DNA from: Pseudohalioglobus lutimaris | GTDB lineage: Bacteria; Pseudomonadota; Gammaproteobacteria; Pseudomonadales; Halieaceae | Length of the DNA: 64,000 nt | Direction: 5' to 3' | Assembly (NCBI RefSeq): GCF_002866825.1 | Contig: NZ_PKUS01000018.1 | Location: forward strand, 62,001-126,000 | Shown: positions 8,767 to 17,850 of the stretch, piece after piece | Layout: each line of letters opens with the position of its first letter | Numbering within the stretch: the stretch's first letter is position 1 | Program-made: the position numbers and the translations under genes | Notes under the pieces: model-generated | Databases searched by the model: none | What the model was told of the DNA's origin: nothing | Seen by the model: the letters and a program-made list of their open reading frames with translations, nothing else

Positions 8767-9986
8767 ACGCCGGCTCTAAGTGACTCCAGCCTGCTTGCGC
8801 GTTCGCCGCTGATGGCTTCTCCTATTGCCTTGCCGTGCAGGCCCTTGTCGGCGAAGTCGCTGGCGTTGACTTGCGCGGCCAGCTGCTGTGCGCGACGCAG
8901 GTAGTCAGCCTGTGGGTAGGGCTTGTCTTCACTTCCCAGGCGCCCGCGTGCATCCGCTTCACAGGACAGCAGGAAGGCCTCGAAGCGCTCAGGCCGGCGC
9001 AGTGCATCGGTGACGGTGAGCAACTTGAGTAGTGTTTTACCGCGTAACTCCATGGCCCGGTGACTTAGCAGGTGGTACTCGCAGACTTTCAGCGCCAGCT
9101 CTCGGTACAGGTTCGGTGCCTTGAGTCGGCGACAGGCGGCTTCAACCAGCTTGACGCCGCGGTGTTCATGGGCGATATGTCGTGGCAGCTCCTGCTCAGG
9201 CGTAAGACCTTTGCCCAGATCGTGTAGCAATACGGCGAAGCGTACGTCGTTGCCGCCATTCAGCCTCACGGCCTGCTGCAGTGCCAGCAGCGTGTGTGCG
9301 CCGGAATCGATCTCCGGGTGATGCGCCTCCGGTTGCGGCACACCAAACAGCGCATCCAGTTCGGGTAGCAGTTTCGCCAGCGCGTTGCACTGCCGCAGCA
9401 CTTCAACGAAGACCTCCGGGTTGCGTTCACCCAGGGCACGATCCATTTCGATCCACACACGTTCGGCCGGCAAATGCGCCAGCTCGCCCTGCCCGACGAT
9501 TTCGGTCATCAGCGTCATCGTCTCTTGGGCAACGCTGAAGCCCAGGTGGGCGTAACGGGCGGCGAAGCGGGCGGTGCGTAAAACACGCAGGGGGTCCTCG
9601 ACAAAGGCGGCTGACACATGGCGGAGCAGGCGCCGCTCGAGATCGTGTTGACCGCCGTAGGGGTCAAACAGGTTGCCGTCCTCATCCAGCGCCATGGCGT
9701 TGATCGTCAGGTCGCGTCGCAGCAGATCCTCCTCCAGAGTGACGTCTTTGTCGCAGTGGACGGCAAAACCAGTATATCCGTGACCCTGTTTGCGTTCGGT
9801 GCGGGCAAGTGCATGTTCGTCGCGGGTTTGCGGATGCAGGAAGACGGGGAAGTCCTTGCCTACCTGCTGGAATCCCAGGGCCAGCATTTCATCGGGGGAT
9901 GCGCCCACCACCACCCAGTCCTGTTCGTGGACGGGATAGCCGAGCAGTTGGTCACGGACAGCGCCGCCGACAAGATAGGTTTGCAT
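8748..9986 (-). CDS. cca: Multifunctional CCA tRNA nucleotidyltransferase/phosphohydrolase
   Basis: 412 residues, the length of the E. coli enzyme. It adds or repairs the 3' CCA end of tRNA. The class II nucleotidyltransferase head has [10 protein letters not shown] (7-16), EQDWVVVG and [10 protein letters not shown]. The C-terminal half is an HD phosphohydrolase (HTLLALQQA and [10 protein letters not shown]), so the protein should also have the phosphatase and phosphodiesterase activities of the long gammaproteobacterial type. Its tail overlaps folK by 19 bases tail to tail. Confidence 0.97.
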   Translation of the reverse strand: MQTYLVGGAVRDQLLGYPVHEQDWVVVGASPDEMLALGFQQVGKDFPVFLHPQTRDEHALARTERKQGHGYTGFAVHCDKDVTLEEDLLRRDLTINAMALDEDGNLFDPYGGQHDLERRLLRHVSAAFVEDPLRVLRTARFAARYAHLGFSVAQETMTLMTEIVGQGELAHLPAERVWIEMDRALGERNPEVFVEVLRQCNALAKLLPELDALFGVPQPEAHHPEIDSGAHTLLALQQAVRLNGGNDVRFAVLLHDLGKGLTPEQELPRHIAHEHRGVKLVEAACRRLKAPNLYRELALKVCEYHLLSHRAMELRGKTLLKLLTVTDALRRPERFEAFLLSCEADARGRLGSEDKPYPQADYLRRAQQLAAQVNASDFADKGLHGKAIGEAISGERASRLESLRAGVQGLGS

Positions 9987-10031
9987 AGGGTGAGTCTACA
10001 GAAAGCGGCAGCCGCTGGGGACCTCGCTCGC

Positions 10032-10862
10032 CTAATCAGGTATGGTTTGGTTGCCACTTTCGCAGCGGCAGCGGGTCCAGGCACCTGTCTCGAGACAGTA
10101 GAGTGATAAGGAGCCGCCCCAGACGCAGCCCGTATCCAGCCCGATTGCATTGGGTGTGTCGGTTTTCCCCGCCAGTGAGGCCCAGTGGCCGAACAGGATG
10201 CGATCATTGACTGTCTTGCGTCGCGGGTGACTGAACCAGGCTGATACTTTTTTGCCGTTACAGGGTGCTTCGGGGCCCTTGTGAACCAGATCCAGCCAGC
10301 CCTCGTCCGTACAGTAGCGCATGCGCGTCAGGTAGTTGGTTATCACTCGCAGACGGGCCATTCCCGTCAGTTCCCCGGACCATACGGCGGGTTCGTTGCC
10401 GTACATGGTGCGCAGGAACTCTACGCAATTCGGGCCGCGCAGTACTGTTTCGACCTCTTGAGCGCGCTTTACAGCTTTCTTTACTGACCACTGCGGGGGG
10501 ATCCCTGCATGGACCAGAGTATAGTCATGCTCGTGGTGGATCAGCGGTTGGTGAATCAGCCACTCAATGAGCTCCCCACGATCCGGCGCTTCGAGAATTT
10601 CGTCCAGCGTGTCAGCTTTTGACGGGCGCCTCGCGCCGCAGGCAATCGCCAGCAGGTGCAGGTCATGGTTGCCCAGGACCATCACCAGGCTGTCCCGCAG
10701 CTGGTAAAAGAAGCGCAGGGTCTCCAGGCAGGACGGGCCTCGGTTAACGATGTCGCCCGCCGACCATAATACGTCTGTTGCAGGGTCAAACTTTACCGTT
10801 TGCAGCAGGCACTTGAGGGGTTCCAGGCAACCCTGTACATCGCCGACTGCATAGGTGGCCAT
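10032..10862 (-). CDS. apaH: Symmetrical diadenosine tetraphosphatase ApaH
   Basis: 276 residues. It cleaves Ap4A to two ADP and removes Np4A caps from RNA. The metallophosphatase motifs are all present: GDVQGC at the start, then GDIVNRGP, GNHDLHLLA and a later VHAGIPP. It starts one base after the apaG stop, completing rsmA-apaG-apaH. Confidence 0.97.
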   Translation of the reverse strand: MATYAVGDVQGCLEPLKCLLQTVKFDPATDVLWSAGDIVNRGPSCLETLRFFYQLRDSLVMVLGNHDLHLLAIACGARRPSKADTLDEILEAPDRGELIEWLIHQPLIHHEHDYTLVHAGIPPQWSVKKAVKRAQEVETVLRGPNCVEFLRTMYGNEPAVWSGELTGMARLRVITNYLTRMRYCTDEGWLDLVHKGPEAPCNGKKVSAWFSHPRRKTVNDRILFGHWASLAGKTDTPNAIGLDTGCVWGGSLSLYCLETGAWTRCRCESGNQTIPD

Positions 10863-10863
10863 G

Positions 10864-11277
10864 TCAGTTCAATGCCGTCGGCGTATGCAGGGTGAACGGT
10901 GCTACAGGCACTTCGAATGTGGGCAGTTCACCGGGCGATACGTCCATGGGCTCCCTCACCACCATATAGTAGCTGCCCTGCATATAGCCCAGGGGAGTGG
11001 CCAGCGTGGCACCGCTGGTGTAGCGGTACGATTCACCTGGAGGGATCACCGGCTGCTCACCCACTACGCCCTCACCGCGCACCTCCTGTATCTCTTCGTT
11101 GGCATCGGTGATGATCCAGTGGCGTGAGACCAGCTGTACGGGCAGGTCGCTGGCGTTGCTGATAGTAATGGTATAGGCGAAGGTGAAGTGCCCTTCATCC
11201 GGAATGGAATGATTGGGAAGGAAGGTGGTCACCACACTGACACCGACCAGCGAGGGGTTGAACGGGATGTTAGACAT
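10864..11277 (-). CDS. apaG: Co2+/Mg2+ efflux protein ApaG
   Basis: 137 residues including a short N-terminal tail. The fibronectin-III-like ApaG fold shows FAYTITISNASD, QLVSRHWIITDANE, the strongly conserved EVRGEGVVGEQPVIPPGESY and GYMQGSYYMV. The molecular role is unsettled; in enterics its loss affects cobalt tolerance. Its start overlaps the rsmA stop by 8 bases. Confidence 0.96.
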   Translation of the reverse strand: MSNIPFNPSLVGVSVVTTFLPNHSIPDEGHFTFAYTITISNASDLPVQLVSRHWIITDANEEIQEVRGEGVVGEQPVIPPGESYRYTSGATLATPLGYMQGSYYMVVREPMDVSPGELPTFEVPVAPFTLHTPTALN

Positions 11278-12064
11278 TGATGGCGTTAGTGATATCGATA
11301 AATTTTATTAGTTCCAGGGTTTCTGCCCGTGCGCCCGGGTCGATTCCCAGTTGCTCCAGCGCGCCACTATCTATAAGCCCTTTAAGGTTGTTGCGCAAGG
11401 TTTTCCTGCGCTGGGCAAAACAGGCCTGCACCACCTGACGCAGCCGGGCCTGGTCGCATTGCGGCCACGGATTCTGCGTCCAGGGGGTAAGTCGCACAAT
11501 GGCGGACTGTACTTTCGGCGGCGGATCGAACGCCTCGGGCGGCACATCGAACAAATGTTCCACCTCGCACTGGTATTGCGTCATGATGCCAAGTCTTCCC
11601 CAGTTTTTGCTACCCGGCTTTGCGGCGAGTCGTTGCACGACCTCCAGCTGTAGCATGAAATGCATGTCGCGGATGATCGTTGCATTCTCCAGCAGCTTGA
11701 AAATCAACGGTGTGGAAATGTTGTATGGGAGGTTCCCCACTACACGCAGCTGCGCATCGCCACGGGCCAGCGAGGCGAAATCGAACTTCAGCGCGTCGGC
11801 GCTATGCAGCGTAAAGCGCGGATGGATGCTGAAGCTGGCGAGCAGGCCAGCGATCAGGTCGCGGTCCAGCTCGATCACATCCAGCTGGCAGCCGGAGGGT
11901 GCGAGGGTTTCGGTCAACGCACCCTGCCCGGGGCCTATTTCAACAATGTGATCGGTCACAGTGGGCGCAATCGCCGATGCAATGCGGCCAATGACACTGT
12001 CATCGGTCAGAAAGTTCTGGCCGAAGCGTTTGCGCGGACGATGTGCGGTAGGTCGGGATGACAT
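11270..12064 (-). CDS. rsmA: 16S rRNA (adenine1518/1519-N6)-dimethyltransferase RsmA (KsgA)
   Basis: 264 residues. It dimethylates two adjacent adenines in helix 45 of 16S rRNA during small-subunit maturation. It shows RFGQNFLTDDSVI, the SAM-binding VEIGPGQGALTETLA and the catalytic NLPYNIS. In many gammaproteobacteria it directly follows pdxA. Here a 3.5-kb cassette (12188-15493) separates the two, so rsmA must have its own promoter in 12065-12187 or rely on distant read-through. Confidence 0.97.
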   Translation of the reverse strand: MSSRPTAHRPRKRFGQNFLTDDSVIGRIASAIAPTVTDHIVEIGPGQGALTETLAPSGCQLDVIELDRDLIAGLLASFSIHPRFTLHSADALKFDFASLARGDAQLRVVGNLPYNISTPLIFKLLENATIIRDMHFMLQLEVVQRLAAKPGSKNWGRLGIMTQYQCEVEHLFDVPPEAFDPPPKVQSAIVRLTPWTQNPWPQCDQARLRQVVQACFAQRRKTLRNNLKGLIDSGALEQLGIDPGARAETLELIKFIDITNAINV

Positions 12065-12187
12065 GGCGGCTATTGTACCTGTGACCGACGTGAATACTAC
12101 TGATTGCCGTTACCGGGCAGAGAATTCTGGTAAACTCCTACTCGCCGGATACAGCCAGCTCTAGCCGAACGGAAACGACTTCAACCC

Positions 12188-12967
12188 ATGACCCTCCGCC
12201 ACTATTTCAGTCTTGTCGATGTCCAGGCTCGTATGCTGTTAAAGGCGGACTCTTCGAAATTTTCACTGGGCTTCCTCTGGTGGTTTCTTGAGCCGCTGTT
12301 GTGGGTGTCAGTATTTTTCCTGGTATTCAACCTGATCCTGGATTCAGGCAGAAAATCAGGCGACTTTATCCTCTTCCTGACCTGCGGCAAGTTTGCCTTT
12401 ATCTGGTTTTCCAAGACCGTTTCGCAAGCCTCTGGCAGTATTATTGCGAGCCAGGGGCTGGTGGGCAAAGTGAATATGCCCAAGTCACTGTGGCCGATGT
12501 CGGTTGTTCAGGAGAGTCTGTACCGGCAGGCAACGGTATACCTTTTACTGCTGCTGATACTGGTTGTGTTTGGTGTTTATCCGGGCGCGCCCTGGCTGTG
12601 GATGATTCCCGTACTCGCGGTCATGTATCTTGGTATTGTTGCCTGCAGCCTGATCGGTGCCTGCCTGGTTTGCATCTCCCGCGATTTCCAGAAAGTTATT
12701 CCCCTGGCGATGACCTTTTTGCTGTTCACCTCGGGCATCTTCTGGGATGTACGGCAGATCGCTGACCAGGAAAAAGCCGCGCTGCTGTTAACGGCCAATC
12801 CGCTGGCGTTCATGATCGACGCACACCGACAGATTCTAATGCACAAGCAAGCGCCGGATCTGCTGCATCTTGGCCTTATCGCGCTGGCCTCGTCGGTGTT
12901 GATCGCACTTTCAGTAGGGTATATGAGAAAGCATAGCCAGTACCTCGCATTAAAGGTGCTGACCTGA
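12188..12967 (+). CDS. ABC-2 type polysaccharide export permease (Wzm-like)
   Basis: 259 residues with about six membrane segments. It opens with the cytoplasmic amphipathic region HYFSLVDVQARMLLKADSSK followed by GFLWWFLEPLL, a hallmark of O-antigen and teichoic-acid export permeases. Further signatures are LVGKVNMPKSLWP and the late FTSGIFWDV segment. Such proteins move undecaprenyl-linked glycans or glycolipids across the inner membrane. The stop overlaps the ATPase ATG. A possible -10 box TAAACT lies at about 12132-12137. The pair forms an inserted plus-strand unit between rsmA and pdxA. Confidence 0.88.
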   Translation: MTLRHYFSLVDVQARMLLKADSSKFSLGFLWWFLEPLLWVSVFFLVFNLILDSGRKSGDFILFLTCGKFAFIWFSKTVSQASGSIIASQGLVGKVNMPKSLWPMSVVQESLYRQATVYLLLLLILVVFGVYPGAPWLWMIPVLAVMYLGIVACSLIGACLVCISRDFQKVIPLAMTFLLFTSGIFWDVRQIADQEKAALLLTANPLAFMIDAHRQILMHKQAPDLLHLGLIALASSVLIALSVGYMRKHSQYLALKVLT

Positions 12968-13677
12968 TGACGCCGGAAAACCCACAGGTAATGCTGGAGT
13001 TGCAGGATGTCTCCCTCAGTTTTCGCAGCAGCAAGGGCAGTTTCGATGACGGGGTGCATCACGTGCTGGACGGCGTGTCCTTCAAGCTATACGAGAATGA
13101 AACACTGGGAATCGTCGGGCGTAATGGCGTTGGCAAGACCACGATGTTACGTATTATGGCCGGTATTCTCGCCCCCACCAGCGGTACGGTCATTACCCGG
13201 CCGGACGTGGCGGCGTCGCTGCTTACCATCGGCCTAGGCCATAGGCTGGATCTCAACGGGCGGGACAACGCGCTGCTCTCGGCCATGCTCCAGGGGGCCA
13301 GCAAGTCTGAGGCACTTGGTTACCTGGAGGAGATCAAGGCCTTCTCGGAATTGGGGGATTCATTCGAGGAGCCGGTGAAAACCTATTCTGCGGGTATGAA
13401 GTCACGCCTGGGCTTCACCACCGCGCTGCTGACCCACGTTGATATCCTGTTGGTCGATGAGATCCTCAGTGTCGGTGACGCCGAATTCAGGCAGAAGGCG
13501 GAACAGGCGATGAAGCAGCGCATCAGTGGCAACCAGACCGTGGTCTTCGTTTCCCATTCCAACGCCCAGGTCAAGGAGCTCTGTGATCGCGTGTTGTGGA
13601 TCGACAAAGGGAAAATTCGTGCTGAGGGAGACCCGGAAGACACTCTGGCTCAGTATCGGGCCTCAATGAAAAAGTAG
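12967..13677 (+). CDS. Polysaccharide ABC transporter ATP-binding protein (Wzt-like)
   Basis: 236 residues. Walker A GRNGVGKTT, signature YSAGMKSR and Walker B ILLVDEILSVGD followed by the switch VFVSHSN. The DEILSVGD variant with YSAGM is diagnostic of the Wzt/KpsT/TagH subfamily that energises glycan export. It lacks the extra C-terminal carbohydrate-binding domain found in some Wzt proteins, so it resembles KpsT-type ATPases in length. It overlaps the permease gene by one base and ends 10 bases from the convergent glycosyltransferase gene. Confidence 0.9.
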   Translation: MTPENPQVMLELQDVSLSFRSSKGSFDDGVHHVLDGVSFKLYENETLGIVGRNGVGKTTMLRIMAGILAPTSGTVITRPDVAASLLTIGLGHRLDLNGRDNALLSAMLQGASKSEALGYLEEIKAFSELGDSFEEPVKTYSAGMKSRLGFTTALLTHVDILLVDEILSVGDAEFRQKAEQAMKQRISGNQTVVFVSHSNAQVKELCDRVLWIDKGKIRAEGDPEDTLAQYRASMKK

Positions 13678-13687
13678 GCCCCTGGCC

Positions 13688-15493
13688 TCAGAGGCGGTCA
13701 CTGATCTCCCTGGCCGCCTTGCGCAGTGCAACCCAGGAGGCCAGCGCTTCTCCGAAGTCCGCCGCGAGACTGCGGAACTGGTTTAATAGCTGTGCATTGT
13801 CCTTGCCCTCGGGCAGGTTACTCATATCCTTTATCTCGGCCACGGTTTGCATGGCCTGGCTGACGTTGTTGGCGCTGTCCTGCAGCCATGACTGCCAGGC
13901 GGGCGGGCGAATACTGCCGTCTGCAAGCAGGGAGTTGAGCTTGTATTGTTCCAGGCCCTGCAGCTCGGCGACCTCCCTGCGGAACAGGGTCGCCAGGCCG
14001 CGATCATTCGTCTGTGAAAGTGCGGTGGCCATATTGGCAAGCCCCTGCAGTCTGGTTTCGGGGCTGATGCCTGACTGGTAAACCGTATGATCGGTCACAT
14101 ACTTGCCCATGCTGAACAGGCCTTTGCCTGTCTTTGGCTCAGGTTCCCCTTCGCCCTGGCGCGCTTCTACCGGAAGATGTGGCACACACCAGTCGTAGCT
14201 CAGGATGGTTCCCTCCGGGTGCATGTGTTCAGTCATGGCACCGAACAGGTAGTCCTCGCCGCGATACACCGGGAAGTAAGGCGGGAGCAGCTGTGAGTTA
14301 TCCAGTCCGGTTGCCTGTGACATGACCGCCATCTTGGTAAAGCAGGGGCGGGTGTGGCCCAGCCAATAACTGCGCGACGCCAGAGCGCCCTCCAGTCCAC
14401 CGGGAAAGGCCGCCAGATGTCTGGCGGTGTCACCCTGGGCAAAGTATATCCAGTCAGTACTGGGGGAACCCGGGTCACCCAGCGTCCCGCACTGGGTGAC
14501 CAGAACAGGGGAGTGGGCGTTCCATAAACGCAGGTAGCTGGCATTGGCGTCTTCGAGCTCTGCGGCCTCAACAGGGCGGCCCTGCAGTTTCTGCGTGGCC
14601 TGGCCCATATTCAGTCCGAGACATTGGCTGTGACCCGTCAGCGGATCGAAATCGGCAACAGTGCTGGCGGACAGCATCTCCTGATGATTGGCATAGAAGT
14701 CCGCTTCTCGTTCCGGGGTGCCAAACTCTATCCCCGGCTTCCGGTGAGGCGGGAGCAGGGCGGTACACAGCACATCATCGTCCAGTACGATGGCACGGTA
14801 GCCGACGGAGAGCAGCAGGCAAAGGTTGCGGGCAAGGCCATGGGTTTTTTCCCCGGACCAACGCTGGCGATCGATGAGAAAGCGAATGGCGTCCTCCTCA
14901 TCCGGTCTGGCGCTGATGAGGTCAGCCATGAACTGGCTCGCCTCTTCGGCCCCGAAGTAGAGCAGGTCGCGCGGCGACGACAGGTTGAACTTATCCACCG
15001 CTTCCCGGTTTCGCTCTGCGTTGGCCGCATCGCGCGAGTCATCTATGAGGAACAGTGCCTGATGTCGGCTCAGGTTGCCGGCTCTAAGCATTGATTCCAG
15101 CAAGCGCTCAATTGCTGTCGGGCGGTCGCAGGTAATGATAAAACCGCGGGTCGCCGGCAAATCCACCGGTGGGGATACGGGTGCATTGAGGCGTTCACAG
15201 ACACTCTCCGCGGACACCATCAGGCCTGCATCCCTGAGCATGCCCAGCACGTTCATCACGTCACTGGTTTGCCCCGCGAGCTCCGGTACGGTAGCGGTCA
15301 GGTGTTCTGCGTGTCGTTCCAGCGTGCGGAACGTTCTGCAGGTCTGCATGCTTTGAGCGACCGGCGGAGCCACCATGACCTGGGCATCGCTGAACTTGTC
15401 GATGAGCAGTACCGCACCGGTGAGCATATGCACGGCTTCGCACTCGGTGAAGGCATAGAGGCCCGTAGAAGGAGTTTGTGTGGGGTTGCTCAT
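13688..15493 (-). CDS. Large glycosyltransferase-like protein with N-terminal PqqD-like domain
   Basis: 601 residues. Residues about 20-95 (GAVLLIDKFSDAQVMV ... VMNVLGMLRDAGLMV) look like a PqqD-like winged-helix domain: strand pair, helical core and a terminal 'LxxLxxxGL' helix. From about 115 a GT-A-like domain begins (RGFIITCDRPTAIERLLESM, LFLIDDSRD) with an acidic triad IVLDDDV (D238-D240) where GT-A enzymes bind nucleotide-sugar and metal. The remaining 330 residues are helical and unfamiliar. There is no signal peptide or membrane segment, so it should be cytoplasmic. It converges on the glycan-export genes. The glycosyltransferase assignment is moderately supported; the PqqD-like call is by eye and less certain. 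Confidence 0.6.
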   Translation of the reverse strand: MSNPTQTPSTGLYAFTECEAVHMLTGAVLLIDKFSDAQVMVAPPVAQSMQTCRTFRTLERHAEHLTATVPELAGQTSDVMNVLGMLRDAGLMVSAESVCERLNAPVSPPVDLPATRGFIITCDRPTAIERLLESMLRAGNLSRHQALFLIDDSRDAANAERNREAVDKFNLSSPRDLLYFGAEEASQFMADLISARPDEEDAIRFLIDRQRWSGEKTHGLARNLCLLLSVGYRAIVLDDDVLCTALLPPHRKPGIEFGTPEREADFYANHQEMLSASTVADFDPLTGHSQCLGLNMGQATQKLQGRPVEAAELEDANASYLRLWNAHSPVLVTQCGTLGDPGSPSTDWIYFAQGDTARHLAAFPGGLEGALASRSYWLGHTRPCFTKMAVMSQATGLDNSQLLPPYFPVYRGEDYLFGAMTEHMHPEGTILSYDWCVPHLPVEARQGEGEPEPKTGKGLFSMGKYVTDHTVYQSGISPETRLQGLANMATALSQTNDRGLATLFRREVAELQGLEQYKLNSLLADGSIRPPAWQSWLQDSANNVSQAMQTVAEIKDMSNLPEGKDNAQLLNQFRSLAADFGEALASWVALRKAAREISDRL

Positions 15494-15580
15494 TACTGGC
15501 TCTTGGCAAGGGGTGAAAGAACGTTGATTCTATTGGCGTGGCCCAGAGGTGTAAACCAGGCGGCGGAAGAAGCGACTGTC

Positions 15581-16576
15581 TCAGGCGCTCGTCCGCAGGT
15601 CATTGGTGCTCATGTCCAGGGCAGTACGCAGCGCGGTAAACAGACTGTCGGGGGCAGCCTTGCCTGCTCCGGCAAGGTCAAGGGCTGTGCCGTGATCCAC
15701 CGAGGTACGGATAACGGGCAGTCCGAGGGTGATGTTGACGGCATTGCCAAAGCCGGCGTACTTGAGCGTGGGCAGGCCCTGGTCGTGATACATGGCAAAC
15801 ACGGCGTCACAGTTGGCCAGTGCTTTTCGATTGAAGGCCGTGTCTGCAGGCAGCGGGCCCAGCAGTTGCAGGCCCTGCCGCTTGAGCTGCTCCAGTGCGG
15901 GGATAATCACATCGATTTCCTCATGTCCCAGGTGGCCCCCTTCACCGGCATGGGGATTGAGCCCGAGGACGGCGATGCGCGGCGCTGCAATGCCGAACTT
16001 TGATTGCAGGTCACTATGAACGATATGCAGGGTTTCGCTCAGCAGTTCCCCGGTAATGGCATCGGGAACATCCCGCAGTGGCAGGTGGGTAGTCGCCAGG
16101 GCCACCCGCAATTCGTCGCAGGCCAGCATCATCACCACACGGGCAGTCCCGGTGCGTTCAGCAAGTAATTCTGTATGCCCGGAAAAGGCAATGCCGGCGT
16201 CATTGATGATCGACTTTTGTACCGGAGCGGTGACCATGGCGGAGAAGGTCTTGTCCATGCAACCGTCTACAGCGCAGTGCAGGGTGTCGATGACGTATTG
16301 CGCGTTCGCCGGATTCAGGCTGCCCGCTGTGCAGGAAGCCGCAAGCGCTATTGGGCGTACCTTCAGCGTACCGGGCTGGTGTGGCTGGGGTGCTGCGTTG
16401 GGCTCAAACTCTACCAGGTCTACTGCCAGGTTCAGTTGCCTGGCGCGAGTGCGCAGCAGTTCAGGGTCGCAGACGGCAACGATTTCTGCGTTCCATGCCT
16501 GCCCGGCAGCAGCCAGAGTGATGTCCGGGCCGATGCCAGCCGGCTCGCCGGGAGTCAGGGCAATGCGCGGAATCAC
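15581..16576 (-). CDS. pdxA: 4-hydroxythreonine-4-phosphate dehydrogenase PdxA
   Basis: 331 residues. It oxidises 4-phosphohydroxy-L-threonine in the DXP-dependent pyridoxal phosphate pathway. The start PRIALTPGEPAGIGPDI, the metal histidines in SGHTELLAERT, NPHAGEGGHLG and MYHDQGLPTLKY, and the DHGTALDLAGAG stretch are all present. It overlaps surA by 4 bases. In the familiar gammaproteobacterial order rsmA would follow; here the glycan cassette does. Confidence 0.97.
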   Translation of the reverse strand: MIPRIALTPGEPAGIGPDITLAAAGQAWNAEIVAVCDPELLRTRARQLNLAVDLVEFEPNAAPQPHQPGTLKVRPIALAASCTAGSLNPANAQYVIDTLHCAVDGCMDKTFSAMVTAPVQKSIINDAGIAFSGHTELLAERTGTARVVMMLACDELRVALATTHLPLRDVPDAITGELLSETLHIVHSDLQSKFGIAAPRIAVLGLNPHAGEGGHLGHEEIDVIIPALEQLKRQGLQLLGPLPADTAFNRKALANCDAVFAMYHDQGLPTLKYAGFGNAVNITLGLPVIRTSVDHGTALDLAGAGKAAPDSLFTALRTALDMSTNDLRTSA

Positions 16577-17850
16577 TTGATGTCGACAAAGGCTTCGTCG
16601 CGGATCTGCCTGAGCCAGGCGTCCAGTTCTTCATCGTACTTGCGCTGGTGCAGGTAGTTCATAGCCTTGTTGCGCGTCGCAGTGGCGGTCATATCCTCAT
16701 CACGGCGCTCCAGTACCTCCAGGATGTGCCAGCCAAACTGACTGCGCACAGGCGAGGATATCTCTCCGACAGGCGTGTCACCCATGGCCTTTTCAAATTC
16801 GGGGACCATCTGTCCAGGACTGGTCCAGCCCAGGTCACCGCCTTCCTGGGCCGAGCCGATGTCATCTGAGTATTCGCGCGCCAGGTCGGCAAAGTCCTCG
16901 CCACCCTCGATGCGTGCCTTCAGCTCGGTTACCAGTTCCAGAGCCTGTTCGTCAGTCATGATCTCGGATGGCTTGACCAGGATATGGCGCACCCGGGTCT
17001 GGCTCACCAGCATGTTTTCGCCACCGCGGCGGTCCGCCATATTGATGAGGTGGAAACCGCTGTCGGAACGCACCAGTTCTGTATCACCCTTGGCCAGCGC
17101 TGGGGCGACATCGGAGAACAGGGAGGGCAGGTCGTCCAGCTTGCGCCAGCCCAGATTGCCGCCGCTGAAGGCGTAAGGTCCGGGGGCGCTGACTGCGGTC
17201 TCAAATGGACTGCCGGCGCGAATTTCAGCCAGTACCTTGTTGGCGTAGGTCTCGGCGCGTGAGATCTCGTCCGCCGGAGCGCTGGGTGAGACCGCCAGCA
17301 GGGCATGCAGAATCTGGTATTCCGGCTGGGTCAGCTTCTGGCCTTCTTCTGTTGCCAGGAAGTTGTCGGCCTCCTGCTCTGAAATCTCTATACGTTGATT
17401 GACGTTGCCGGCCTGGACTCGCTGGATGATCATTTCCCGGCGAATCTGCTCACGCATGGCCTGGTAAGACTGCCCCTGCTCTTCCAGTGCCGCGCGGAAT
17501 TGGTCCAGGCTCAACCCGTTCTGGGCAGCGACACGCTGCATGGCGCTGTTCAACTGACTGTCAGAAATGCGCACGCCAACACGCTGGCCCTTCTGTAGCT
17601 GTATATTCTCCAAAATAAGTCGGTCCAGCGTCTCGCGGATCAGTACATCTTCCGGAGGCAGTTCCACGCCGCGTGATGTCAGTGTTTCACGCACCTGTTT
17701 GAGGCGCTGGCGCAGTTCGCTGGCCATGACCACGTCATCCTCTACGATGGCGACAACCTGGTCCAGCATCTCGGTCTCAGCGCGCGCTGTCCCCATGAGC
17801 AGCATGGATGCCGTCAGGCAGCAGCCGAGCAACGTTGATTTAATATTCAC
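16573..17850 (-). CDS. surA: Periplasmic chaperone/peptidyl-prolyl isomerase SurA
   Basis: 425 residues. A cleavable signal peptide (MNIKSTLLGCCLTASMLLMG, cut after ARA) is followed by the N-terminal chaperone domain beginning DQVVAIVEDDVVMASELR. Two parvulin (PPIC) domains follow; the second begins RVRHILVKPSEIMTDEQA and includes DLGWTSPGQMVPEFEKA. It escorts unfolded outer-membrane proteins, LptD among them, to the BAM complex. It starts within the last 11 bases of lptD, so the chaperone and its client are coexpressed. Confidence 0.97.
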   Translation of the reverse strand: MNIKSTLLGCCLTASMLLMGTARAETEMLDQVVAIVEDDVVMASELRQRLKQVRETLTSRGVELPPEDVLIRETLDRLILENIQLQKGQRVGVRISDSQLNSAMQRVAAQNGLSLDQFRAALEEQGQSYQAMREQIRREMIIQRVQAGNVNQRIEISEQEADNFLATEEGQKLTQPEYQILHALLAVSPSAPADEISRAETYANKVLAEIRAGSPFETAVSAPGPYAFSGGNLGWRKLDDLPSLFSDVAPALAKGDTELVRSDSGFHLINMADRRGGENMLVSQTRVRHILVKPSEIMTDEQALELVTELKARIEGGEDFADLAREYSDDIGSAQEGGDLGWTSPGQMVPEFEKAMGDTPVGEISSPVRSQFGWHILEVLERRDEDMTATATRNKAMNYLHQRKYDEELDAWLRQIRDEAFVDIK

